From an uncultured Prevotellaceae bacterium (GTDB lineage Bacteria; Bacteroidota; Bacteroidia; Bacteroidales; Bacteroidaceae), in assembly GCA_946539475.1 (NCBI GenBank), contig CAMNHM010000046.1, positions 1 through 17,808 on the forward strand: a DNA stretch of 17,808 nt, in the 5' to 3' direction. The notes below the pieces were generated by a model, which was not told the origin of the DNA, did not search any database, and saw nothing but the letters and a program-made list of their open reading frames with translations. Every line of letters begins with the position of its first letter. The stretch's first letter is position 1. Positions 5,740 through 13,519 of the stretch are shown piece after piece. The position numbers were made by a program, and so were the translations under genes.

Positions 5740-7989
5740 ATGAAACGCCTATCACTACTTTGTGCCACCCTATTGCTGGCTGCCACGCAGCTGCTTGCCG
5801 GCGAGAAGCTGTCGTTAAAGGAGATTACCAGCGGGCAGTTTGCTGCCAAGTCGATTGCTGCCGTTGTTCCGCTAAGCGATGGTGAGAGCTATGCCCAGAT
5901 ATCGGCCGACGGGCGCCAGATTGTGAAGTACTCCTTCCGTTCGGGCAAACAGACCGAGGTACTCTTCGATGTTTCGACGGCTCGTGGAGCGAAGATCGAC
6001 CGTGTGCAGGGCTACATCATGAGCCCTGATGCCAAGCGTATTCTCATCCAGACCGAGACGAACCGTATCTATCGTCATTCGTTCACAGCCGTCTACTACA
6101 TCTACACCATCGCCAACAACAAGCTCGAGCCACTCTCCGACGGCGGTCCGCAGCAGACGCCCGTCTGGAGTCCCGATGGACTGCAGGTGGCTTTTGTGCG
6201 TGATAACAATATCTACCTCGTGAAACTGCTCTACAACAATGCCGAGAGCCAAGTGACAAAAGATGGTCGACGCAACGAGATCATCAACGGCCTGCCCGAC
6301 TGGGTGAACGAGGAGGAGTTCTCGTTCAACTCGTCGATGGTCTTCTCCGCCGACTCGAAGCAGATCGTATGGGTGCGCTACGACGAGAGTCAGGTGAAGG
6401 AATACTCGATGCCGATGTTCCGCGCATCGTTTCCCGCCCACGATGAGAATACGGACTATCCTGGCGCCTACACCTACAAGTATCCGAAGGCCGGCCAGCA
6501 GAATGCCAGCGTAAAGCTGCTTAGCTACGACATCAAGAGCCACCAGACACGCGAGATGAAGCTGCCGCTCGATGCTGACGGATACATACCCCGCATCCTG
6601 CCCACCAGTGACCCCACGAAGGTTGCCGTATTCACATTGAACCGTCATCAGGACTGCTTACGCATCTTCATGGCCAACCCGTTGACGACTGTATGTCAGC
6701 AGATTATTGAGGACAAGGTCGACAAGTACATTAACGAGAACGTCTTTGCCCACGTGAAAATCACGAAGAATAATATCGTGCTCACCAGCGAGCGTGACGG
6801 CTATAACCACATCTATCTCTACAACCTCAACGGACAGCAGCTGCGCAAGGTGGGCGACCTACCGCAGGGACAGCGGCTGGGAGGTGGTGAGAAAGACCTC
6901 CACACCATCGTCACCGATGTCTACGGATATGATGAAATTTCGGGTGACATCTATTTTGCTGCCCTCAACGAAGGTCCTACCGAGCAGCAGGTTTTCGTCA
7001 ACCACAAGAACGGCAAAACCGACTGCCTGACACCCGAGGGCGGATGGTCGTCGGCAACGTTCGCAACCGACTTCAAAAGCTTCATCTGCAATTGGAGTAA
7101 CATGGATACACCCAACCGTATCACCCTTCGCAACACGCAGGGCAAGACGCTCGCCACCCTTGTCGACAACAAGGAGCTTGCCGACCGCTATGCACGCTAC
7201 GACATGGGTAAGAAAGAGATGATTGCCTTCACTACGAGCGAGGGCGTGCGCCTCTACGGATGGATGGTGAAACCTGCAGGATTCGACGCTACGAAGAAGT
7301 ATCCGGTGGTGATGTATCAATACGGCGGACCCGGCAACCAGCAGGTGAAGAACGCCTGGGGACTGGGCATGAGCGGACAGGGAGCCATCCTCGAGCAATA
7401 TCTCGCTCAGCAGGGCTATATTGCCGTTTGTGTCGATAATCGCGGAACTGGCGGGCGAGGTGCTGAATTCGAGAAGTGCACCTATCTGCGACTGGGAGAG
7501 CTGGAGGCTCGCGACCAGGTGGAGACAGCCCTCTGGCTTGGGCAGCAGAGCTATGTTGACAAGGAGCGCATCGCCATCTGGGGATGGAGCTACGGCGGTT
7601 GGAACACGCTGATGTCGATGTCGGAAGGCCGTCAGGTATTCTGCTGTGGCATCGCTATAGCGCCACCCACCTGCTGGCGCTTCTACGACACGATCTATAC
7701 CGAACGCTTTATGCGTACTCCAGGCGAAAATCCTTCGGGCTACAACGAGGTGAACCCCATTGCGCGGGCTTCGCAGCTCAGCGGTGCGCTGCTGATTTGT
7801 CATGGGCTTGCCGACGACAACGTCCACTACCAGAACACTGCTGAGTACGTCGATGCACTCGTGCAGGCCGACAAGGACTTCTCGCAGTTGGTCTACACCA
7901 ATCGCAACCATAGCATCTATGGCGGTAACACGCGCAATCACCTGTTCCGCCAATGCATGAACTTCTTTGAGACTCATCTTAAACATTAG
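5740..7989 (+). CDS. Dipeptidyl peptidase IV (S9B family), exported
   Basis: The protein has 749 residues from ATG 5740; an in-frame ATG at 5716 would overlap PqqD and spoil the signal peptide. AGGAGG lies at 5725-5730. Residues 1-20 are a signal peptide ending LLAG. An N-terminal beta-propeller (about 40-480) carries DWVNEEEF, whose Glu 192-193 match the pair that binds the substrate amino group in DPP-IV. The alpha/beta hydrolase domain has Ser 617 (GWSYGG), Asp 692 (HGLADDNVHYQ) and His 724 (NHSIYGG), so the triad is complete. The enzyme removes X-Pro or X-Ala dipeptides from N-termini in the periplasm or at the surface. The 4-base gap to pqqD-like suggests one transcript; peptide feeding is the usual role in Bacteroidota. 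Confidence 0.95.
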   Translation: MKRLSLLCATLLLAATQLLAGEKLSLKEITSGQFAAKSIAAVVPLSDGESYAQISADGRQIVKYSFRSGKQTEVLFDVSTARGAKIDRVQGYIMSPDAKRILIQTETNRIYRHSFTAVYYIYTIANNKLEPLSDGGPQQTPVWSPDGLQVAFVRDNNIYLVKLLYNNAESQVTKDGRRNEIINGLPDWVNEEEFSFNSSMVFSADSKQIVWVRYDESQVKEYSMPMFRASFPAHDENTDYPGAYTYKYPKAGQQNASVKLLSYDIKSHQTREMKLPLDADGYIPRILPTSDPTKVAVFTLNRHQDCLRIFMANPLTTVCQQIIEDKVDKYINENVFAHVKITKNNIVLTSERDGYNHIYLYNLNGQQLRKVGDLPQGQRLGGGEKDLHTIVTDVYGYDEISGDIYFAALNEGPTEQQVFVNHKNGKTDCLTPEGGWSSATFATDFKSFICNWSNMDTPNRITLRNTQGKTLATLVDNKELADRYARYDMGKKEMIAFTTSEGVRLYGWMVKPAGFDATKKYPVVMYQYGGPGNQQVKNAWGLGMSGQGAILEQYLAQQGYIAVCVDNRGTGGRGAEFEKCTYLRLGELEARDQVETALWLGQQSYVDKERIAIWGWSYGGWNTLMSMSEGRQVFCCGIAIAPPTCWRFYDTIYTERFMRTPGENPSGYNEVNPIARASQLSGALLICHGLADDNVHYQNTAEYVDALVQADKDFSQLVYTNRNHSIYGGNTRNHLFRQCMNFFETHLKH

Positions 7990-8017
7990 TCATCTACCAA
8001 TAACTGCATAAGCAACT

Positions 8018-10330
8018 ATGAAACGAACAACATGGATTCTCATCGTGCTGATAGCATTCGCATCGGCTGCTGATGCTCAGTCGAGAAAGCGACGCCCTGA
8101 CCCCGCGACGCCCTCTACCGTCGACATCATCAACAAGGTTAACGACTACTGGCAGGCGAACCACTCGCCACGCGTTCGCTCCTTCTGGGACGAGGCTGCC
8201 TACCACACGGGCAACATGGAGGCCTACCGACTGCTGGGTAATGCCCGCTGGCTGGCCTATAGCGACGAGTGGGCCCGTCACAACAAGTGGATGGGGGCAC
8301 AGGAGAAAGACCCCTCGAAGTGGAAGTACAAGAACTACGGCGAGGGTCACGACTACGTGCTCTTCGGCGACTGGCAGATTTGCTTCCAGACCTATCTCGA
8401 CATGTACGAGATGAATCCCGATCCATACAAGATTGCACGCGCCATCGAGGTAATGGACTACGAGGTACGCCAGCCTCAGAACGACTTCTGGTGGTGGGCC
8501 GATGCGCTCTATATGGTGATGCCTGTCTTCTCAAAGCTATATAAGACGACGGGCGACGTGAAGTATCTTGATAAGCTCTACGCCAACTATCATTGGGCCG
8601 ACGAGCTGATGTACGACACAGTTGCCCATCTCTATTTCCGTGATGCCAAGTACATCTATCCGAAAGCAAAGACGCGCAACGGAGGCAAGGACTTCTGGGC
8701 TCGTGGCGACGGATGGGTACTCGCGGGATTGGCAAAGGTGCTCACCGACATGCCTGCTGACTATCGTCACCGCCCGTTCTTCGAGCAGCGTTTCCGTGAG
8801 TTGGCAGAAGCCGTTGCCGCCTGCCAGCAGCCAGAGGGCTATTGGACGCGCTCAATGCTCGACAAGGATCACGCTGAGGGACCAGAGACGTCCGGAACAG
8901 CCTTCTTCACTTACGGTCTGCTCTGGGGCATGAACCACGGAATACTCTCGCGTGAGAAGTATGAACCTACTATGCAGCGTGCATGGAAATACCTTACGGA
9001 GAAAGCCCTTCAAGAGAGCGGAGCCGTCGGCTACGTACAGCCTATCGGCGAGCGCGCCATTCCCGGGCAGCAACTGTCTGAGAAGAACGAGGCCAACTTC
9101 GGCGTAGGAGCCTTCCTGCTGGCTGCATGCGAGCATCTGCGCTACGAGGATGCCTCCATCAATGCCGGCACGAAGACCGTCCGCCTGACCATTACGAACG
9201 AGAGCAACGAGTTTCGTCAGCAGGTTGTCGAACTCGATGCCGGAGAGGTCTTTGCGCGATTGGGTATTCAGGGCGGCCGTCAGTTCGTCGTCTACGATCC
9301 CGCCGGACTCGAGCTCCCCTATCAGCTCACGTACGACGGGAAGGTACTTGTCGACGCTGGTGTGCGCCCGCGTTCAAATCTCGTACTTACGCTTCGCAAA
9401 GGTACGCCGCAGGTTTTCAAGACCGTCTGCTACGGGCGTATCTATCCCGAACGCAAGGACGACTATGCATGGGAGAACGATCGTGGTGCCTATCGTGTCT
9501 ATGGTCCTGCTTTGCAGCGCTCTGGTGAGCGGAGCTTCGGTACTGATGTATGGTCGAAGAACACGCCCGAACTCGTCGTCGAGCAGCGCTACTGGATCGA
9601 GGATGTCGTGATGATGCCTATCGTGGAGAGCCAGCGGAGTCAGAATCGCCATCGCGGCGACTCCATCTATCGTGTTTACTCTTACCACCACGACCACGGT
9701 CGCGGAATGGACCTCTACAAGGTGGGAGCAACGCTAGGATGCGGTACTCCGGCGTTGATGAATGGCGACGAGATTGTCTATCCCTACTGTTTCGACACCT
9801 ATGAGGTGCTCGACAACGGGCCGCTGCGCACCAGCGTGCTTCTCAACTACCACAAGACCGCCTATCAGGGCGACAGCGTCACCGAGCATCGGCTTATCAT
9901 GCTCGACAAGGGCAACAACTTCAACCGCGTCACCGTCTGGTACACCGGCATGAAGAAGCCCGGACGACTGGCTTCGGGTGTTGTCATCCATTCGGAGGAC
10001 AAGGAGAGCGTCGTGCTCGGTAAGGACTATGTGGCCTACGCCGATCCTACCGACAATCCTCGCGTGAACAACTGTCAGCTTTTCGTTGCCACTCTCTACC
10101 CCACTACGGCAGTCGAGACTCGTAAGATTCTCTTCCCACAGCCGTCAAACGGAAACGAGGGGCACGCGCTGGGCATCGTCGACAACTATCGCGGTGAGCG
10201 CTTCACCTACTACTTCGGTTCAGCTTGGTCGAAGTACGATGTGCGTACGATGCCTGAGTGGCAGCAGCGCATCGACTGGACGCTACGCTCAATCCGGCAG
10301 CCTCTGAAGGCTTCCCTCTCCGACAAGTAA
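8018..10330 (+). CDS. GH105 unsaturated glucuronyl/rhamnogalacturonyl hydrolase fused to a DUF4861 domain
   Basis: The 770-residue protein begins with a signal peptide (1-20, ADAQ). Residues about 35-385 are an (alpha/alpha)6-barrel of the GH88/GH105 type: FWWWADALYMVMP with candidate catalytic Asp 162, WARGDGWVLAGLAKVL (Asp 231 where Asn is common), and SGTAFFTYGLLWGMNHGIL. The second half (about 390-770) matches my knowledge of DUF4861, a beta-rich domain often joined to such hydrolases. GH105 enzymes remove the unsaturated uronic acid left by pectin lyases. The gene follows DPP-IV by 28 bases with no promoter element seen. No SusC/SusD pair or other pectin gene is in view. The domain names rest on motif memory, strongest for GH105. 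Confidence 0.88.
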   Translation: MKRTTWILIVLIAFASAADAQSRKRRPDPATPSTVDIINKVNDYWQANHSPRVRSFWDEAAYHTGNMEAYRLLGNARWLAYSDEWARHNKWMGAQEKDPSKWKYKNYGEGHDYVLFGDWQICFQTYLDMYEMNPDPYKIARAIEVMDYEVRQPQNDFWWWADALYMVMPVFSKLYKTTGDVKYLDKLYANYHWADELMYDTVAHLYFRDAKYIYPKAKTRNGGKDFWARGDGWVLAGLAKVLTDMPADYRHRPFFEQRFRELAEAVAACQQPEGYWTRSMLDKDHAEGPETSGTAFFTYGLLWGMNHGILSREKYEPTMQRAWKYLTEKALQESGAVGYVQPIGERAIPGQQLSEKNEANFGVGAFLLAACEHLRYEDASINAGTKTVRLTITNESNEFRQQVVELDAGEVFARLGIQGGRQFVVYDPAGLELPYQLTYDGKVLVDAGVRPRSNLVLTLRKGTPQVFKTVCYGRIYPERKDDYAWENDRGAYRVYGPALQRSGERSFGTDVWSKNTPELVVEQRYWIEDVVMMPIVESQRSQNRHRGDSIYRVYSYHHDHGRGMDLYKVGATLGCGTPALMNGDEIVYPYCFDTYEVLDNGPLRTSVLLNYHKTAYQGDSVTEHRLIMLDKGNNFNRVTVWYTGMKKPGRLASGVVIHSEDKESVVLGKDYVAYADPTDNPRVNNCQLFVATLYPTTAVETRKILFPQPSNGNEGHALGIVDNYRGERFTYYFGSAWSKYDVRTMPEWQQRIDWTLRSIRQPLKASLSDK

Positions 10331-10348
10331 GAGGCTACGCTACAAAGG

Positions 10349-10366
10349 GCAGTCGCCACCGACTGC
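10349..10366. terminator. Short hairpin after the GH105 gene
   Basis: GCAGTCG (10349-10355) and CGACTGC (10360-10366) form a perfect 7-bp stem with a CCAC loop 19 bases after the GH105 stop. No T-run follows on the plus strand, so this is only a weak terminator candidate. Confidence 0.35.
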
Positions 10367-10375
10367 TATGAATAA

Positions 10376-10414
10376 AACGCCCGACTCTGCCAATCATTTG
10401 GCGAGCCGGGCGTT
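10376..10414. terminator. Strong bidirectional hairpin between convergent genes
   Basis: AACGCCCGACTC pairs with GAGCCGGGCGTT over 12 positions with one mismatch, then GCCAA with TTGGC around a TCAT loop. Read on the minus strand the stem is followed by TTTTATT, which makes it a good rho-independent terminator for the coiled-coil protein gene at 10459-10797. It may also stop plus-strand transcripts from the GH105 gene. Confidence 0.75.
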
Positions 10415-10458
10415 AATCTTGTAAGCGCAAGCAGCGCAAAAGGACCTCGGAAGAGAGA

Positions 10459-10797
10459 CTAGTTCTTCATCAGCTTGTCGACCTCTTTCTGCAGGTCCTC
10501 AGCCTTCTTGCGAGCCTTCTCAAGGTCACGATTGGCCTTCTCAACAGCGTCGTTGGCCTTCCTGGCTTTCTCGCGGGCCTTCTCAAGTTTCTGCTCGTAC
10601 TTGGCGATGTCAGCCTGAGCTTTCTGGGCCATCTGGATGGTCTTCTCCTCCTTGGCCTTAGCCTTCTGAGCTGCCTTAAGCTCTTTGGCGGTCATTCCCT
10701 GAGCTTCCTGCTCGGTCACTACTGTCTGGGCTTTCATACCCTGAGCCATCATCAGCGAAACGAATGCGATGGCTCCCATCTTTGCAAATGTCTTCAT
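10459..10797 (-). CDS. Small exported coiled-coil protein, unknown function
   Basis: The 112-residue protein has a signal peptide (1-24, ending MKAQ) and then an almost uninterrupted Lys/Glu/Ala-rich helix. Residues about 40-112 (for example EKAREKARKANDAVEKANRD) have the heptad spacing of a coiled coil and no Cys, Pro or Gly. A periplasmic or surface structural or chaperone-like role is possible, but nothing identifies a function. It has its own near-consensus promoter and a terminator, so it is a single-gene unit. I do not recognise the family. Confidence 0.85.
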   Translation of the reverse strand: MKTFAKMGAIAFVSLMMAQGMKAQTVVTEQEAQGMTAKELKAAQKAKAKEEKTIQMAQKAQADIAKYEQKLEKAREKARKANDAVEKANRDLEKARKKAEDLQKEVDKLMKN

Positions 10798-10843
10798 ATT
10801 CTCTACTTTTTATAGTTTAATGTAAACATCCTAAATCAGGCTG

Positions 10844-10875
10844 CAAAGATAATGAAAATTATCGATTGCAGCAAA
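10844..10875 (-). promoter_or_regulatory. Promoter of the coiled-coil protein gene
   Basis: On the minus strand TTTG (10872-10875), 20 bases, then TATCTTTG (10844-10851) give a full Bacteroidota -33/-7 promoter. The expected transcription start near 10839 leaves a leader of about 40 bases before the ATG at 10797. Confidence 0.8.
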
Positions 10876-10893
10876 AAACGACGAAAAAAAAAG

Positions 10894-11724
10894 CTATAGA
10901 GCCAACATTCTGGTGTACATCTCAGGGAAGACGCCTGCCAGATCAACCGGCTGACGGAAGATTCCAAAGACGGCACTACCGCTACCACTCATTGCGCTAT
11001 AAACGGCCCCCAGCGCATAAAGCTGCTCCTTGATGCGCCCTATCTCGGGATGCTGTGCGAAGACGCTCGCCTCGAAATCGTTGGTGAGCCGATCGCGCCA
11101 TGATTCGACAGGCTGACGGACGATATCGAGACAATTCTGCTCCGGACGACGGGGAGTAATCAGCGCGAAGGCCTCACGAGTAGAGACGGGTATCGAAGGG
11201 CGTACGACAGCCAGATACCAGCCCGCAAGATGAAGGTCAACGGGCTGAAGACGTTCGCCGATGCCTTCGCCGTAGGCTGCTCCGCCAACGATGAAGAACG
11301 GGCAGTCGGCACCCATCTTCGCAGCCGTCTGGATGAGCTGCCCAGGGGGGAGCCCAAGCGAGAACATGCGGTTGAGGAGCATCAGCATCGATGCCCCGTC
11401 GCTCGAACCGCCACCCATACCGGCTTGTGTAGGTATTCCTTTATATAAATGTGCGTGCACGCGCGCGATCTGCGGGTAGTCGGCCTTCAGCATCTGATAG
11501 GCCCTCACGACGAGGTTTCGCTGTTCGTCGCCCTCGACGTCAATGCCCGTCACTTTTATGTCGCACTCGACGTCTGAGGGGAACTGCCCGTCCATTTCCA
11601 CTACTTCGAGTGCATCCGTCAAAGGCACTTCGAGGAAGACGGTCTCCAGATTGTGATAACCGTCAGCCCTGCGTTCGACGACGTTCAGGCCAAGGTTGAT
11701 TTTTGCTTTCGGGAAAACTATCAT
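10894..11724 (-). CDS. ispE: 4-diphosphocytidyl-2-C-methyl-D-erythritol kinase
   Basis: The 276-residue protein is a GHMP kinase that phosphorylates CDP-methylerythritol in the MEP isoprenoid pathway, in the cytoplasm. Visible motifs are AKINLGLNV with Lys 8, the ATP-binding glycine-rich loop PTQAGMGGGSSDGAS (98-112), and GADCPFF with Asp 140, the expected catalytic base. Length is normal. The start ATG at 11724 is fixed by the conserved KAKINLGL just after it, yet a near-perfect promoter ends only 4 bases upstream, so the message is probably leaderless. The gene diverges from dnaB. The C-terminal motif MSGSGSAVFGIF is also typical. Confidence 0.95.
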   Translation of the reverse strand: MIVFPKAKINLGLNVVERRADGYHNLETVFLEVPLTDALEVVEMDGQFPSDVECDIKVTGIDVEGDEQRNLVVRAYQMLKADYPQIARVHAHLYKGIPTQAGMGGGSSDGASMLMLLNRMFSLGLPPGQLIQTAAKMGADCPFFIVGGAAYGEGIGERLQPVDLHLAGWYLAVVRPSIPVSTREAFALITPRRPEQNCLDIVRQPVESWRDRLTNDFEASVFAQHPEIGRIKEQLYALGAVYSAMSGSGSAVFGIFRQPVDLAGVFPEMYTRMLAL

Positions 11725-11728
11725 GATG

Positions 11729-11760
11729 CAAAGGTACGAAAAGAAGAGTGAAACTCCAAA
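11729..11760 (-). promoter_or_regulatory. ispE promoter, directly abutting the start codon
   Basis: On the minus strand TTTG (11757-11760), 20 bases, then TACCTTTG (11729-11736) match the Bacteroidota consensus with ideal spacing. Only CATC separates the element from the ATG of ispE. The predicted transcription start falls at or within a base or two of the A of the start codon. Confidence 0.8.
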
Positions 11761-11853
11761 TTATTTTGAGACTTTTCAATCAGATGTACTTTCGACATAG
11801 TTAAAGGTAGGAATTTTATTTTCGTTTTGCCGGTGTATTCAAAAAATATTTTG

Positions 11854-11861
11854 TACCTTTG
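11854..11861 (+). promoter_or_regulatory. dnaB promoter, Bacteroidota -7 element
   Basis: TACCTTTG followed by CA matches TAnnTTTG. Transcription should begin near 11866, giving a leader of about 29 bases. The nearest TTTG upstream (11826-11829) is 24 bases away, longer than usual. Confidence 0.7.
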
Positions 11862-11894
11862 CAGCCCCGAACAAATTTCAAAACTTACAACTCT

Positions 11895-13445
11895 ATGCCA
11901 GATAATACCACAAGTGGCCGTCAGCGAACGAGCCGCCAACAACCCATCGACAACAATTACGCCCACCTTCAGCCACAGGCGCTCGAGGTGGAACGGGCCG
12001 TCTTAGGTGCACTGCTCATCGACAAGGATGCCTATGCTGTGGTCTGTGAGATGCTTTTCCCGGAAAGTTTCTACGAACCACGCAACCAACTCATCTATAG
12101 TGCCATTCGCGACCTCTCGCTTGAGGAGAAGCCTATCGACGTACTCACGGTAGCCGAGCAGCTGGCCAAGAGTGGCAAGCTGGTCGATGCGGGAGGACCT
12201 GCCTACCTTGCCGAGATCTCTAGCCATGTGGCATCGAGCGCACACATAGACTATCATGCTCGTATCGTGGCCCAGAAGTCGCTAGCTCGCCAGCTGATTC
12301 AGTTTGCCAGCGATGTCGAGACGAAAGCTTTCGACGAGACGATCGACGTCGACGACCTGATGCAGCACGCTGAGGGTGCCCTCTTCGAACTGTCGCAGAA
12401 GAACATGAAGAAGGACTACACGCAGATCGACCCCGTCATCAAGAACGCCCTCGACGTCATCAACAAGGCGGCTGCCAACACCGACGGACTGACGGGCGTG
12501 CCTACGGGCTACTACAAGCTCGACGAAATCACCAGCGGCTGGCAGGCTAGCGACCTGGTCATCATCGCTGGCCGACCGGCAATGGGTAAGACGTCGTTTG
12601 CCCTGAGTATGGCGAAAAACATCGCTGCCGACTACCAGCAGCCAATGGCTTTCTTCTCGCTCGAGATGTCGAACGTGCAGCTTGTCAACCGACTCATCTC
12701 GAACGTCTGCGAGATCCAGGGCTCGAAGATCCTGAACGGACAGCTGCAACGCGACGAGTGGGACCGTCTCGACAAGCGAATCTCTCAGCTGATGGGAGCA
12801 CCGCTGTATATCGACGACACTCCGGGTCTCTCCGTCTTCGAGCTGCGCACAAAAGCGCGCCGACTTGTTCGTGAACACGGGGTGAAGATCATCATGATCG
12901 ACTATCTGCAGCTGATGAATGCCAACGGCATGCGTTTCTCCTCACGACAGGAAGAGGTATCGACCATCAGCCGCTCACTGAAAGGCTTGGCAAAGGAGCT
13001 CGACATCCCAATCCTCGCGCTCTCGCAGCTGAACCGTGGCGTGGAGTCACGCGAGGGCATCGAGGGTAAGCGGCCGCAGCTGAGCGACTTGCGCGAATCG
13101 GGTGCTATCGAGCAGGATGCCGACATGGTGCTCTTCGTCCACCGACCAGAGTACTACCACATCTATCAAGACGACCAAGGACGCGACCTGCGCGGTATGG
13201 CTCAGATCATCATCGCCAAGCACCGTAAAGGAGCCACGGGCGATGTGCTGCTGAACTTCCGCGGCGAGTTCACCCGTTTCGAGAATCCCGAGGACAACCG
13301 GCTCTCAAGTACTTCGCCTACGCAGGGTGGCGAGATCCTTGGCTCAAAGATCGACGGTTCCTCTCTCCCACCCTCCGACGACTCCTTCGATCCCTTCGGT
13401 GATATTCAGTCAGGCGGCATGCCTGCCGAAGGTGCACCGTTCTAG
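11895..13445 (+). CDS. dnaB: Replicative DNA helicase DnaB
   Basis: The 516-residue protein starts at ATG 11895; an in-frame TTG at 11859 lies inside the promoter element and was rejected. The N-terminal domain begins near residue 20 (LQPQALEVERAVLGALLID). A linker leads to the RecA-like motor: Walker A AGRPAMGKTS with Lys 232, Walker B IIMIDYLQL with Asp 336, and the SQLNRGVE and DLRESGAIEQDAD motifs further on. The last about 50 residues form an acidic, Ser/Pro/Gly-rich tail ending EGAPF. DnaB is a hexameric helicase that unwinds DNA at the fork and recruits primase. No intein is present. It diverges from ispE and converges with trpS. Confidence 0.97.
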   Translation: MPDNTTSGRQRTSRQQPIDNNYAHLQPQALEVERAVLGALLIDKDAYAVVCEMLFPESFYEPRNQLIYSAIRDLSLEEKPIDVLTVAEQLAKSGKLVDAGGPAYLAEISSHVASSAHIDYHARIVAQKSLARQLIQFASDVETKAFDETIDVDDLMQHAEGALFELSQKNMKKDYTQIDPVIKNALDVINKAAANTDGLTGVPTGYYKLDEITSGWQASDLVIIAGRPAMGKTSFALSMAKNIAADYQQPMAFFSLEMSNVQLVNRLISNVCEIQGSKILNGQLQRDEWDRLDKRISQLMGAPLYIDDTPGLSVFELRTKARRLVREHGVKIIMIDYLQLMNANGMRFSSRQEEVSTISRSLKGLAKELDIPILALSQLNRGVESREGIEGKRPQLSDLRESGAIEQDADMVLFVHRPEYYHIYQDDQGRDLRGMAQIIIAKHRKGATGDVLLNFRGEFTRFENPEDNRLSSTSPTQGGEILGSKIDGSSLPPSDDSFDPFGDIQSGGMPAEGAPF

Positions 13446-13452
13446 TTGAGAA

Positions 13453-13504
13453 TTAAGAGCTTGCTACCGCGCAGATTCCAATTGCTGCGGTAGCAAGCTC
13501 TTAA
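13453..13504. terminator. Perfect 18-bp hairpin between dnaB and trpS
   Basis: TTAAGAGCTTGCTACCGC (13453-13470) and GCGGTAGCAAGCTCTTAA (13487-13504) are exact reverse complements around a 16-base loop. The structure lies 7 bases after the dnaB stop and 15 bases before the trpS stop on the other strand, the place for a shared bidirectional terminator. T-runs after the stem are weak on both strands. Confidence 0.75.
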
Positions 13505-13519
13505 CATAAAACATCAAGC

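Noticed and set aside
6859..7986. 375-codon open frame antisense to DPP-IV
   Set aside because: The sense strand holds a full DPP-IV with its catalytic triad; the antisense frame has no promoter or recognisable domain.
9397..9404. TACCTTTG on the minus strand inside the GH105 gene
   Set aside because: No TTTG box at the right distance and no gene downstream on that strand, so probably chance.
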